Shown here in pieces: positions 6,426 through 12,771 of a stretch of DNA of 14,892 bases (position 1 is the first letter of the stretch; the number at the start of each line of letters is the position of its first letter). Below the pieces are notes generated by a model. It ran no database searches. It was not told the origin of the DNA and worked only from the letters and a program-made list of their open reading frames with translations. The DNA is taken from contig JASIGD010000297.1 of assembly GCA_030045295.1 (NCBI GenBank), positions 1 to 14,892 on the forward strand, given 5' to 3'. The DNA is from Streptosporangiaceae bacterium. GTDB lineage: Bacteria; Actinomycetota; Actinomycetes; Streptosporangiales; Streptosporangiaceae. A program made the position numbers and the translations under genes.

Positions 6426-8558
6426 TCAGGCGAGACCAGCTGATGCGCTGGAAGGCGCAGATGAAGACGGACTCACGGTTGCAGACGGAATCGAGCTCGA
6501 GGACGTGGAGCTACTCGGGGTCGAGGTCGGGGTTGACGATGGGGTCGTCGACGAGGGCGGCGTCGATGACGGCGACGAAGGGGGGGTCGAGGGCGGCGTC
6601 GATGACGGCGACGAGGGGGGGGTCGAGGGCGGCGTTGTGCTGGGCGACGGCGTTGTGCTGGGCGACGGCGTTGTGCTCGGTGACGGCGTGGTGCTCGGAG
6701 ATGGAGAAGGAGTGGGAGATGAGGAAGGGGACGGAGAAGACGAAGCAGAGGCGGAGGGAGACGGGGACGGCGATTTGGACGAGGACGCCGAGGCAGAGGG
6801 GGAGGCAGATATGGATGAGGACGCCGATGCGGTCGGGGATAGGCTCGCCAGCGCGGACGGGGGTACGAACGCTGACGGGCTCACGAACGCGGAAGCGGAC
6901 GGGTCCTGGAGTGCGGCTGGGCTGATTGGGCCCTTGCGCGCGGACGCCGACGGGTCCAGCTTCGCCGGTGCATCTGACGCTGGGCTGGGTGTCGACAGAG
7001 TCCCAGCGGCCTGCGGCTGAGCGTCCGGAGCAGCTGACGGGCCAAGCACCGCGCTCAGCGCAATAACCGTCCCGATGAAAGCCGCCAGGAGCCCGCCGGT
7101 GACCCATGCCGAGGCCGTACGCGAGAGGCGGCGTCGTGAACGCCGAACCGTGCCGTTCGGCCGCAGCTCGCTGGAGAACATCATGCCCGCGTCGGCCGTC
7201 CCGCCTGCGCTGGCCAGCTCTGACATCCTGGCCACCGATTTCAGCGCCCCGTCGGCGGTCCCAGCCGCTGCCACCGGAGCCGCCAGCACCCAAGCCGCCG
7301 GTGCAATCGGACCCGTCACGGCCGCCGCCGCATCCGCATCGACCGCAGCCGCTTCCGCCTTAGCCGCACCGACCGCAGCGGCATCCGCCGTAACCGCATC
7401 GATCGCAGCCGCATCCGCCGGGGCGGCTACCGCATCCGCTGGGGCGGCTACCGCATCCGCCGTAACGGTATCGACCGCAGCCGCATCCGCCGGGGCGGCT
7501 ACCGCATCCGCTTTAGCCCCATCGACCGCATCCGCCTCGGCCGCAGCTGCTCCGGCCGCAGCTGCTCCGGCCGAAGCTGCTCCGGCCGCAGCCGTCGCGG
7601 TTAGCCCAGCAAGCACCAGAGGGCGGCCACCGGGCGCGCCCGTGGTGTCCGGCGCTGCGGCGATCGGTTGGTCCTGCGCGAACGCGGTGAAAATCGGTTC
7701 AGGCAGCCAGCCCGACGCCGGCTGGATGGCGCCCACTTCGGCGATCAGGCGGACGGCGGTGGGCCGCTCGCCCGGGTTCTTGGCCAGGCAGCTTCCGACC
7801 AGCCCCTGCAATTCACCGGGCAGGTCATCGAGACGAGGCGAGCCATTGACCAGCCGATAGGCTAGCGCAGCGCTCGACCCGGAACCGAACGGTCCGTGGC
7901 CCGTCGCCGCGTAGAACAGCACCGCCCCCAGGCTGAAAACGTCGCTGGCCGGCCCGATGTCGTGGCCGAGAGCCTGCTCCGGGGACATGAACCCGGGCGA
8001 GCCGAATTCCTCGCCCGGCGGCGCACTCGTCTCGGCGGCCTCGGCGGCCTCGGAGATCCCGAAGTCGATCACCCGGGGGCCGTCCTTGGCCAGCAGCACG
8101 TTCGAGGGCTTCAGATCACGGTGTACCACGCCTGCCGCGTGGATCGCGCTCAGGCTCTCCGCCAGGCCCGCCGCCAGCGCCAGCACGGTATTGACGGGCA
8201 GCGGGCCGTGGTCGCGCACCGCTTCGGCCAGCGACGGCCCAGCGACATAACCCGTGGCCAGCCACGGTACCGGGCCGTCCAGGTCCGCGTCGACCACGTC
8301 CGCGGTGAACATGCCGCTCACCATCCGGGCCGCGGCGACTTCGTTCTGGAACCGAGTTCGGAACTCCGGATCCGCGGCCAGGTCGCCCCGGATCACCTTG
8401 ACCGCAATGTGCCGCCCGCCCGCCGAAAGGCCCAGGAACACCCGCCCCATGCCGCCGCAGCCCAACCGCCCTAGCAAGCGATACGGCCCGATCGTACGCG
8501 GGTCATCAGGTTCAAGCGCCGCTACCAACCCGATTCCACCCCAAGCCTCAACAATCAC
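6426..8558 (-). CDS. Membrane Ser/Thr protein kinase with Ala-rich and Ser/Pro-rich repeats
   Basis: A 710-aa bacterial Hanks-type kinase. Catalytic domain, about residues 23-280: glycine loop LGRLGCGGMGRVFLG, Lys54 in IAVKVIRGD, catalytic HRDLKPSNVLL (Asp148), DFG 165-167, SPE 192-194, ASDVFSLGAVLF. Residues 320-415 are an Ala-rich repeat (DAVAAPAD-like units). A basic stretch RRSRRRLSR (472-480) precedes one membrane segment (about 484-506). The exterior (507-710) is almost entirely Ser/Pro/Thr, with PSPSTT and PPSTPPSSPSST repeats and no PASTA or other known sensor domain. Such a tail may span the wall or be glycosylated (inference). GTG at 8558 gives the longest form; TTG at 8528, preceded by GGTGGAA and closer to the kinase core, is an alternative start. 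It diverges from the COG4315 gene. Confidence 0.93.
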   Translation of the reverse strand: MIVEAWGGIGLVAALEPDDPRTIGPYRLLGRLGCGGMGRVFLGLSAGGRHIAVKVIRGDLAADPEFRTRFQNEVAAARMVSGMFTADVVDADLDGPVPWLATGYVAGPSLAEAVRDHGPLPVNTVLALAAGLAESLSAIHAAGVVHRDLKPSNVLLAKDGPRVIDFGISEAAEAAETSAPPGEEFGSPGFMSPEQALGHDIGPASDVFSLGAVLFYAATGHGPFGSGSSAALAYRLVNGSPRLDDLPGELQGLVGSCLAKNPGERPTAVRLIAEVGAIQPASGWLPEPIFTAFAQDQPIAAAPDTTGAPGGRPLVLAGLTATAAAGAASAGAAAAGAAAAEADAVDGAKADAVAAPADAAAVDTVTADAVAAPADAVAAPADAAAIDAVTADAAAVGAAKAEAAAVDADAAAAVTGPIAPAAWVLAAPVAAAGTADGALKSVARMSELASAGGTADAGMMFSSELRPNGTVRRSRRRLSRTASAWVTGGLLAAFIGTVIALSAVLGPSAAPDAQPQAAGTLSTPSPASDAPAKLDPSASARKGPISPAALQDPSASAFVSPSAFVPPSALASLSPTASASSSISASPSASASSSKSPSPSPSASASSSPSPSSSPTPSPSPSTTPSPSTTPSPSTTPSPSTTPPSTPPSSPSSTPPSTPPSSPSSTPPSSTTPSSTPTSTPSSSTSSSSIPSATVSPSSSAPSSASAGLA
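6553..6702. repeat. Tandem repeats inside the kinase gene (36 bp and 18 bp units)
   Basis: Two 36-bp copies (6553-6588, 6589-6624) and the start of a third encode the 12-residue unit PPSTPPSSPSST. They abut four 18-bp copies (6631-6648, 6649-6666, 6667-6684, 6685-6702), of which the first two are identical, encoding SPSTTP-like hexapeptides. Both units are multiples of three, so copy-number change by slippage would keep the reading frame. Confidence 0.88.
7320..7600. repeat. Ala-rich coding repeats inside the kinase gene
   Basis: A 21-bp unit (GCATCCGCCGGGGCGGCTAC plus C) occurs at 7411, 7432 (one change) and 7483. Together with the preceding 30-bp block (7381-7410, near-copy at 7453-7482) it forms a higher-order repeat of 72 bp. 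Bases 7536-7595 add copies of a 15-bp GCAGCTGCTCCGGCC-like unit. All units are in frame and code for Ala-rich peptide on the cytoplasmic side of the kinase. Confidence 0.8.
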
Positions 8559-8563
8559 GCTTC

Positions 8564-8580
8564 TACCCGTTTATCGGGTA
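8564..8580. promoter_or_regulatory. 17-bp palindrome at the kinase start
   Basis: TACCCG-tttat-CGGGTA, perfect 6-bp arms with a 5-nt centre, ends 5 nt before the GTG at 8558 (minus strand). In kinase mRNA it would fold into a hairpin that covers the only purine-rich stretch (GGGTAGAAG) before the start codon. It could be a protein operator or a translation-limiting hairpin. Confidence 0.45.
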
Positions 8581-8672
8581 ATGCGATCTTAGGACTCAAC
8601 TGTGCAGCTGTATACGTAGACGCGCCTATGGTCCGTTCAGTTGACTCACCGTGCGCGAAACCTGTCGCGGCG

Positions 8673-8706
8673 CCGTAACGTTTTCGGAACGATCTGCGCC
8701 TACGGT
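8673..8706 (+). promoter_or_regulatory. Shared 22-bp element plus -10 box (copy 1)
   Basis: CCGTAACGTT, then TT, then CGGAACGATC (8673-8694), then 6 nt, then TACGGT (8701-8706). It is 20/22 identical to the copy at 12731-12752, with the same 6-nt distance to a TANNNT box. The element contains an inverted repeat CGTT-N5-AACG, so it may be an operator overlapping the promoter spacer, or the recognition sequence of an alternative sigma factor. It points toward the COG4315 gene, about 320 nt upstream of its start. Confidence 0.6.
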
Positions 8707-9029
8707 TGTCCTATTCCGAGCGCGTTAGTGACCAAGTGCGCGGAATCTTTGAGTCGCGGTGGTGATCGATGACGGCTGGTCCGCTGCCAGCCCGTCCTCG
8801 GCTGGCCTGGCCACTGGTGGCCCCAGCCCCGGGCGGTCTGGTCGCGCTGCCTGCGGTGCCCCGGACACCGCCATTGATCGCCGCCCTCCGCCTTGCATGG
8901 GGGGTCGTAACGGCCACGCAAGGCAATCACCCGGGAATCGAGCGGGTACTCGGTGACGTCTTCGCGCCGGCCTCATCGCTGCTGACGAGGTTCGGCGTGA
9001 GACACACAAGGGAGGAAAAGGGAAACATC

Positions 9030-9959
9030 ATGTCTATCCGTCGATGGCTGGCGCTGCTCGCAGTGCCAGCCGCAGCGCTCGCGCTGACCGCGACGCCTGC
9101 GATGGCGTCCACTGCATCGTCCCAGGCCAAGTCGGCTGCGACCAAGATCATCCTGGCCAATTCGCCGTTCGGCTGGTCGCTGGCCGTGGGCTCCGGCCCG
9201 TATAAGAACTACACGCTGTACTTCATCAGTTCCGATAACGCACCACACTCCTACGGGTGCACGACCGGAGTGACCAGTACTGCGGTCGGACCGATCATCT
9301 GCACCGGGCCATCGAATGACAAGAACGCCGAATGGCCGGCCATCACCAGCAACGGCGGCATGCCGATCGCCGGCCAGGGAGTCAGCCAGGCGCTGCTCGG
9401 CCGCGTCTACCGCAAGGGCGTCGGCTGGCAGGTCACCTACGCCGGGCAACCGCTGTACCTGTTCGACCAGGCCCCGGGCCAGGTCACCGGCGAGGGCTGG
9501 TTCGAACCGGGCCTGCCCCCGTGGCACGGGATCTGGTGGCTGATGTCCCCGGACGGCCAGCCCCTGCCGTGGGCCGGGAACCTCACTACCACCAAGGTCA
9601 ACGGCCAATGGGTGCTGGCCGAGCGCTACCTGACCGGTGCCGGCTGGGTCAACTTCCCGGTGTACACGTTCACCGGCGACCAGTCCGGGCCGTACTGCGG
9701 GAATGTTGCCTCCTGCGCGCGTGCCTGGCCGCCGGTGCTCACCAACAGCTCGCCGGGTTACACGGGCCTGCCGGGCTCCAACATCGGAGAAACCAGCCTC
9801 TCCTCCGGCCTCACCCAGGTCACCTGGAATGGCTCTCCGCTCTACCTGTTCAGCCACGAGCTACTCACGCTGACGTCGACCGGCGCGCCGACCGCGCTCG
9901 GCAACGGCAACGGAATCCAGGCGTTCGGCGGCACCTTCTACCTCGTCACGAATCCGTAG
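9030..9959 (+). CDS. Secreted COG4315 / Lipoprotein_15 repeat protein
   Basis: A 309-aa exported protein. Residues 1-26 (SIRRWLALLAVPAAALALT, then ATPAMA) form a Sec signal peptide with an AxA cleavage site. There is no lipobox Cys, so it is released or wall-bound rather than lipid-anchored. Two copies of the COG4315 repeat follow: one around residues 62-150 (LYFISSDN, Cys77, Cys91, EWPAIT, QVTYAGQPLYLFDQAPGQ) and one around 210-275 (VYTFTGDQSGPYCGNVASCA, RAWPPVLT, QVTWNGSPLYLFSH). Each repeat holds a Cys pair that may form a disulphide. The family has no known function. The start is fixed by the signal peptide and AAGGGA 7 nt upstream of ATG 9030, although the frame is open back to 8769. It is monocistronic, ending at a strong terminator. 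Confidence 0.92.
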   Translation: MSIRRWLALLAVPAAALALTATPAMASTASSQAKSAATKIILANSPFGWSLAVGSGPYKNYTLYFISSDNAPHSYGCTTGVTSTAVGPIICTGPSNDKNAEWPAITSNGGMPIAGQGVSQALLGRVYRKGVGWQVTYAGQPLYLFDQAPGQVTGEGWFEPGLPPWHGIWWLMSPDGQPLPWAGNLTTTKVNGQWVLAERYLTGAGWVNFPVYTFTGDQSGPYCGNVASCARAWPPVLTNSSPGYTGLPGSNIGETSLSSGLTQVTWNGSPLYLFSHELLTLTSTGAPTALGNGNGIQAFGGTFYLVTNP

Positions 9960-9969
9960 CGCAAAAGAC

Positions 9970-10010
9970 AAGCCGGGTGGGCAGCGTCCGGGTCACTGCC
10001 CACCCGGCTT
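9970..10010 (+). terminator. Strong intrinsic terminator after the COG4315 gene
   Basis: AAGCCGGGTGGGCAG (9970-9984) and CTGCCCACCCGGCTT (9996-10010) form a perfect 15-bp stem with an 11-nt loop, beginning 11 nt after the stop codon and followed by CTTTC. Because the left arm is preceded by few A residues it works best on the plus strand, but the stem could also stop phaCB transcripts arriving from the right. Confidence 0.9.
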
Positions 10011-10104
10011 CTTTCGCGCGATCCCGCAGCGCCGCTCCGCACCAGGCCGGCCCGCCTGCTCACTTTCAAACATTTTTGCCGAACGGGCCGTGGCTCGACC
10101 CGCC

Positions 10105-10845
10105 CTACATATAGAGGCCGCCGTTGACGGGGTATACCTGGCCGGTGATGTAACCCGATTCGGGATCGGCCAGGAATTCCACCACCCGCGCCACCTCGCC
10201 GGGTTCACCGAGCCGGCCGACCGGGATCCGGGCGATCAGTTTCTCCATCACGTTCTCCGGCACCGCCGCGGTCATGTCGGTCGTGATGTAGCCGGGCGTG
10301 ACCGCGTTGACGGTGATGCCCTTGGTCGCGGTCTCCAGCGCCAGGCTCATCGTCAGCCCGAACAGTCCGGACTTGGCCGAAGCGTAGTTGGCCTGGCCGA
10401 ACCCGCCGGCCGAGCCGATCACCGAGGAGATGTTGATGATTCGCCCGTACCCGCGGTCCAGCATGTGCTGCAAGATCGCCTGGGACAGGTAGAACGCCCC
10501 TGACAGGTTGACGTGGATGACGTGGTCCCACTCCTCGGGGGTCATCTTGCGTACCGTCTTGTCTACCGTGATGCCGGCGTTGTTGACCAGGATGTCCAGC
10601 TGCCCGTGCTGGTCGAGCACCTCGCCGATGACCCGCACGCAGTCCTCGTCGCTGCCGATGTTGCCCTGGTGGACGCTCACTCCGCGGTCGGCGTACTTGT
10701 CGGCGAACTGCCGCGCGGCTTCGGCGTTGGACGAGTAGCCGGCCGCGACCGTGACGCCCCGGTCCATCAGCCGCTGGCAGATGGCCAGCCCGATCCCGCG
10801 GATCCCGCCGGTCACCAGCGCGACCTGCCCGTTCATGTCAGCCAT
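10105..10845 (-). CDS. phaB: Acetoacetyl-CoA reductase (NADPH-type SDR)
   Basis: A 246-aa short-chain dehydrogenase that reduces acetoacetyl-CoA to (R)-3-hydroxybutyryl-CoA, the monomer for PHA synthase. Motifs: cofactor loop VTGGIRGIG (residues 11-19), NNAG 88-91, Ser140/141 in INISSVIGSAGGFGQANYAS, Tyr154 and Lys158 (YASAK), and C-terminal GYITGQVYPVNGGLYM. The GGFGQANY stretch around the catalytic Tyr is characteristic of PhaB rather than of FabG. The ATG at 10845 has GGAGG 7 nt upstream; the frame is open further but without a ribosome site. It starts 37 bp after the phaC stop, so the two form an operon. No phaA (thiolase) is adjacent, so acetoacetyl-CoA must be supplied from elsewhere. 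Confidence 0.94.
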   Translation of the reverse strand: MADMNGQVALVTGGIRGIGLAICQRLMDRGVTVAAGYSSNAEAARQFADKYADRGVSVHQGNIGSDEDCVRVIGEVLDQHGQLDILVNNAGITVDKTVRKMTPEEWDHVIHVNLSGAFYLSQAILQHMLDRGYGRIINISSVIGSAGGFGQANYASAKSGLFGLTMSLALETATKGITVNAVTPGYITTDMTAAVPENVMEKLIARIPVGRLGEPGEVARVVEFLADPESGYITGQVYPVNGGLYM

Positions 10846-10882
10846 GGTGTTACCTCCGATAATGCCGGCCGCGAGGCCGGGG

Positions 10883-12595
10883 TCATCCGTGCACGTATTC
10901 GCCTGGGGCATCGGCGATGGCCGGGTGCCGCTTGCTGCCCATCGGCGGCGGATCGACGTGCGCGCCGGCCCGCGCGTCGGACCACGTCGTCCAGTCCTCC
11001 CACCACGAGCCGCGGTGCTTGCTGTTCGCGGGGCGCCAGGCTTCCGGGCCGGCGCTAGTGTAGTCGCCACCCTCGTACCAGGCCTTGGGGCCGGGCGGGT
11101 TGACGATGCCGGCGATATGCCCGCCGCTGGACAGTACGTAGCGGACCTTGCCGCCCAGCAGCCCGCCGGTCTTGTAGGACCCGTGCCAGGGCACGATGTG
11201 GTCGTTGATCGCGCCGACCACGTAGGTGTCGTTCTTCACGTCGGACAGCGACAGTCGCTGCCCGGCCAGCTCGAGCTCGCCCTTGGCCAGCTCGTTGCGC
11301 ATGTACAGGGAGCGCAGGTAGAACGTGTGCATGGCGGCCGGCATGCGGGTGTTGTCGCCGTTCCAGGCCAGGATGTCGAACGCCGGCGGTTCCTCGCCCA
11401 TCAGCCAGTTGGAGACCACGTAGCCGAAGATGAGGTCGTTGGCGCGCAGGATGTCGAAGGTGCCTGCCATCTGGCTGCCCTCCAGCACGCCCTTGGCCGC
11501 CATCTGCCGCTCCAGCCGGGCCACCGTCTTCTCGTCGGTGAAGGCGCCCAGCACGCCCGGCTCGCTGTAATCCAGCAGGGTGTTGAGCAGGGTGATCGAG
11601 CCGATCCGGTCGTCGCCCTTCTCGGTCAGGTACGCCGCCAGCATGGCGGTCAGCGCACCGCCCAGGCACAGCCCGATGATGTCGATGGTCGGCGCGCCGG
11701 TGATCTCGCTGATGACGTCCAACGCTTCCCGCGGGCCGTGGATGAGGTAATCGTCCAGGGTGACGCCGCTCATGGTGGAGTCCGGGTTGCGGTAGGAGAT
11801 CGCGAACACCGTGCGCTCGTGCTGTACCGCCCACTCCAGGAAGCTGCGGCCCGGAGCCAGGTCCATGACGTAGTACTTGTTGATCCACGGCGGGCTGGCC
11901 AGTACCGGGATGGCCCTGACCTTATCGGTCTGCGGCGCGTACTGGATAAGCTCCATCAGGTCGTTCTTGAATACGACCTTGCCGGGGGTCGCGGCGAGAT
12001 TCTTCCCGACCTGGAACGGCCGGGTGTCGACCTGGCGGGGGCGGCCGTTGTTGTGCAGCAGGTCGTCGACGAAATGCCTGGCCCCGGCGGCCAGGCTGGT
12101 CCCGCCGGTCTCAAACGCGCGCTTGAGCGCGGCCGGGTTGGTGAACAGGAAATTCGTCGGGGCGAACGCGTCCAGCAGGAAGCCGGTCGCGAGCTTGGCC
12201 TTGGCGTCATCCATCGCGTCGCCCGCCCCGGCCGCCAGCAGGTCGGTCATCAACTGCGAGGCGGCCAGGTAGTTCTGCCGGAGGGCGAAGAACGCCGGGT
12301 TGTCGGACCACGTACTGTCCGCGAACCGCTTGTCGCCCTCGGGTACCGGGACCGGTGGCGCCGCGTCCAGGCCCAGCCAGCGGGCCGTGGCGATCGGCCC
12401 GGCCATCGCCATGCTGGTCCAGCAGCGCAGCGTCGCGGCCCCGGTCAGGGCGGGGTGCCTGGCCGCGCGCAGCAGCACGGCGAGCGTGGATTGGCCCAGG
12501 CCCGCGGAGTCCGCCGAGGCGAGCACGTCGGCCTCGGGTCCGAGCACCGCGGCCGCCGACTCTGCCGCCTGCCACGCCGTCTCACGTGCGGTCAT
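10883..12595 (-). CDS. phaC: Poly(3-hydroxyalkanoate) polymerase, class I type
   Basis: A 570-aa alpha/beta-hydrolase-fold enzyme that polymerises (R)-3-hydroxyacyl-CoA into polyester at the granule surface. N-terminal domain about 1-200 (WSDNPAFFALRQNYLAAS, then PTNFLFTNPAALKRAFETGG); catalytic domain after it. Nucleophile Cys310 sits in the lipase-like box GLCLGG (308-313); Asp465 (GAINDHIVPW) and His493 (SSGGHIAGI) complete the triad. PPWINKYYVMDL and FAISYRNPD are family blocks. The length and single-subunit layout fit class I. The C-terminus has the WWEDWTTW motif near residues 531-538. The ATG at 12595 follows GGAGGG about 7 nt upstream. It is first in the phaC-phaB operon and divergent from the membrane-sensor gene, so both may share control in the 176-bp gap. 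Confidence 0.96.
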   Translation of the reverse strand: MTARETAWQAAESAAAVLGPEADVLASADSAGLGQSTLAVLLRAARHPALTGAATLRCWTSMAMAGPIATARWLGLDAAPPVPVPEGDKRFADSTWSDNPAFFALRQNYLAASQLMTDLLAAGAGDAMDDAKAKLATGFLLDAFAPTNFLFTNPAALKRAFETGGTSLAAGARHFVDDLLHNNGRPRQVDTRPFQVGKNLAATPGKVVFKNDLMELIQYAPQTDKVRAIPVLASPPWINKYYVMDLAPGRSFLEWAVQHERTVFAISYRNPDSTMSGVTLDDYLIHGPREALDVISEITGAPTIDIIGLCLGGALTAMLAAYLTEKGDDRIGSITLLNTLLDYSEPGVLGAFTDEKTVARLERQMAAKGVLEGSQMAGTFDILRANDLIFGYVVSNWLMGEEPPAFDILAWNGDNTRMPAAMHTFYLRSLYMRNELAKGELELAGQRLSLSDVKNDTYVVGAINDHIVPWHGSYKTGGLLGGKVRYVLSSGGHIAGIVNPPGPKAWYEGGDYTSAGPEAWRPANSKHRGSWWEDWTTWSDARAGAHVDPPPMGSKRHPAIADAPGEYVHG

Positions 12596-12679
12596 GTATA
12601 TGCCCTCCGGGAGTTGTCTGACTGCTTCCGACGCTACTTGGACTCGATTGCCGGAGTAAAGACGACCGAACGGACCTCC

Positions 12680-12708
12680 GCGCCGCCCGCTGCCCCGCCG
12701 GGCGGCGC
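12680..12708. other. Perfect GC hairpin in the phaC / membrane-protein gap
   Basis: GCGCCGCCCG (12680-12689) and CGGGCGGCGC (12699-12708) form a perfect 10-bp stem with a 9-nt loop in the 176-bp divergent gap. On the plus strand it lies upstream of the shared element at 12731. On the minus strand it would be about 85 nt before the phaC start, so it may be in the phaC leader or act as an insulator. No T-tract follows in either direction. Confidence 0.5.
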
Positions 12709-12730
12709 TTAAGCCACCCCATTTCGTCGG

Positions 12731-12771
12731 CCGTAACGTTCCCGGAACGATCCCGGCGTAGCGTGCCCGGA
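12731..12771 (+). promoter_or_regulatory. Shared 22-bp element plus leaderless promoter (copy 2)
   Basis: CCGTAACGTT, then CC, then CGGAACGATC (12731-12752), then 6 nt, then the box TAGCGT (12759-12764), then exactly 7 nt (GCCCGGA) to ATG 12772. The central GTTCC-C-GGAAC is an 11-bp palindrome. There is no good Shine-Dalgarno, so the gene at 12772 is probably transcribed as a leaderless mRNA. The copy at 8673 is 20/22 identical with the same spacing to its box. Confidence 0.65.

Larger units (their letters stand above)
8559..9029. promoter_or_regulatory. Divergent regulatory region, kinase / COG4315 gene
   Basis: 471 bp without a credible gene. From left to right it holds: a 17-bp perfect palindrome TACCCG-tttat-CGGGTA (8564-8580) right at the kinase start; a wide inverted repeat GACTCAACTG (8593-8602) with CAGTTGACTC (8638-8647), 9 of 10 paired; the 22-bp element at 8673-8694 with a TACGGT box; a hairpin TTCCgaGCGC (8714-8723) with GCGCGGAA (8738-8745); and GGCCAC-tg-GTGGCC around 8810. 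The frame of the COG4315 gene is open back to 8769, but the signal peptide fixes the start at 9030, leaving an apparent leader of about 300 nt. Confidence 0.5.

Noticed and set aside
6505..7020. Acidic 171-codon frame on the plus strand (DDGDEGGVEGG type)
   Set aside because: It is the reverse complement of the Ser/Pro repeat region of the kinase; the kinase frame continues in phase from a clear catalytic domain.
7075..7860. Ala-rich 261-codon plus-strand frame
   Set aside because: It is the antisense of the Ala-rich linker and kinase domain. Ala codons (GCN) read in reverse give similar low-complexity peptides.
8769..9029. N-terminal extension of the COG4315 protein from an upstream ATG
   Set aside because: An 87-residue Pro/Arg-rich extension would bury the signal peptide that begins at ATG 9030, which also has its own ribosome site.
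10751..12712. 653-codon open frame on the plus strand across phaC
   Set aside because: It is the antisense shadow of phaC and the phaB start. Its composition (Gly/Arg/Val/Gln-rich, no domain) is typical of reverse frames in high-GC genes, and phaC has the full catalytic triad.
12763..12771. GTG at 12763 as start of the membrane protein
   Set aside because: It overlaps the TAGCGT box (12759-12764), so a transcript from that promoter would begin after it; ATG 12772 fits the leaderless spacing.
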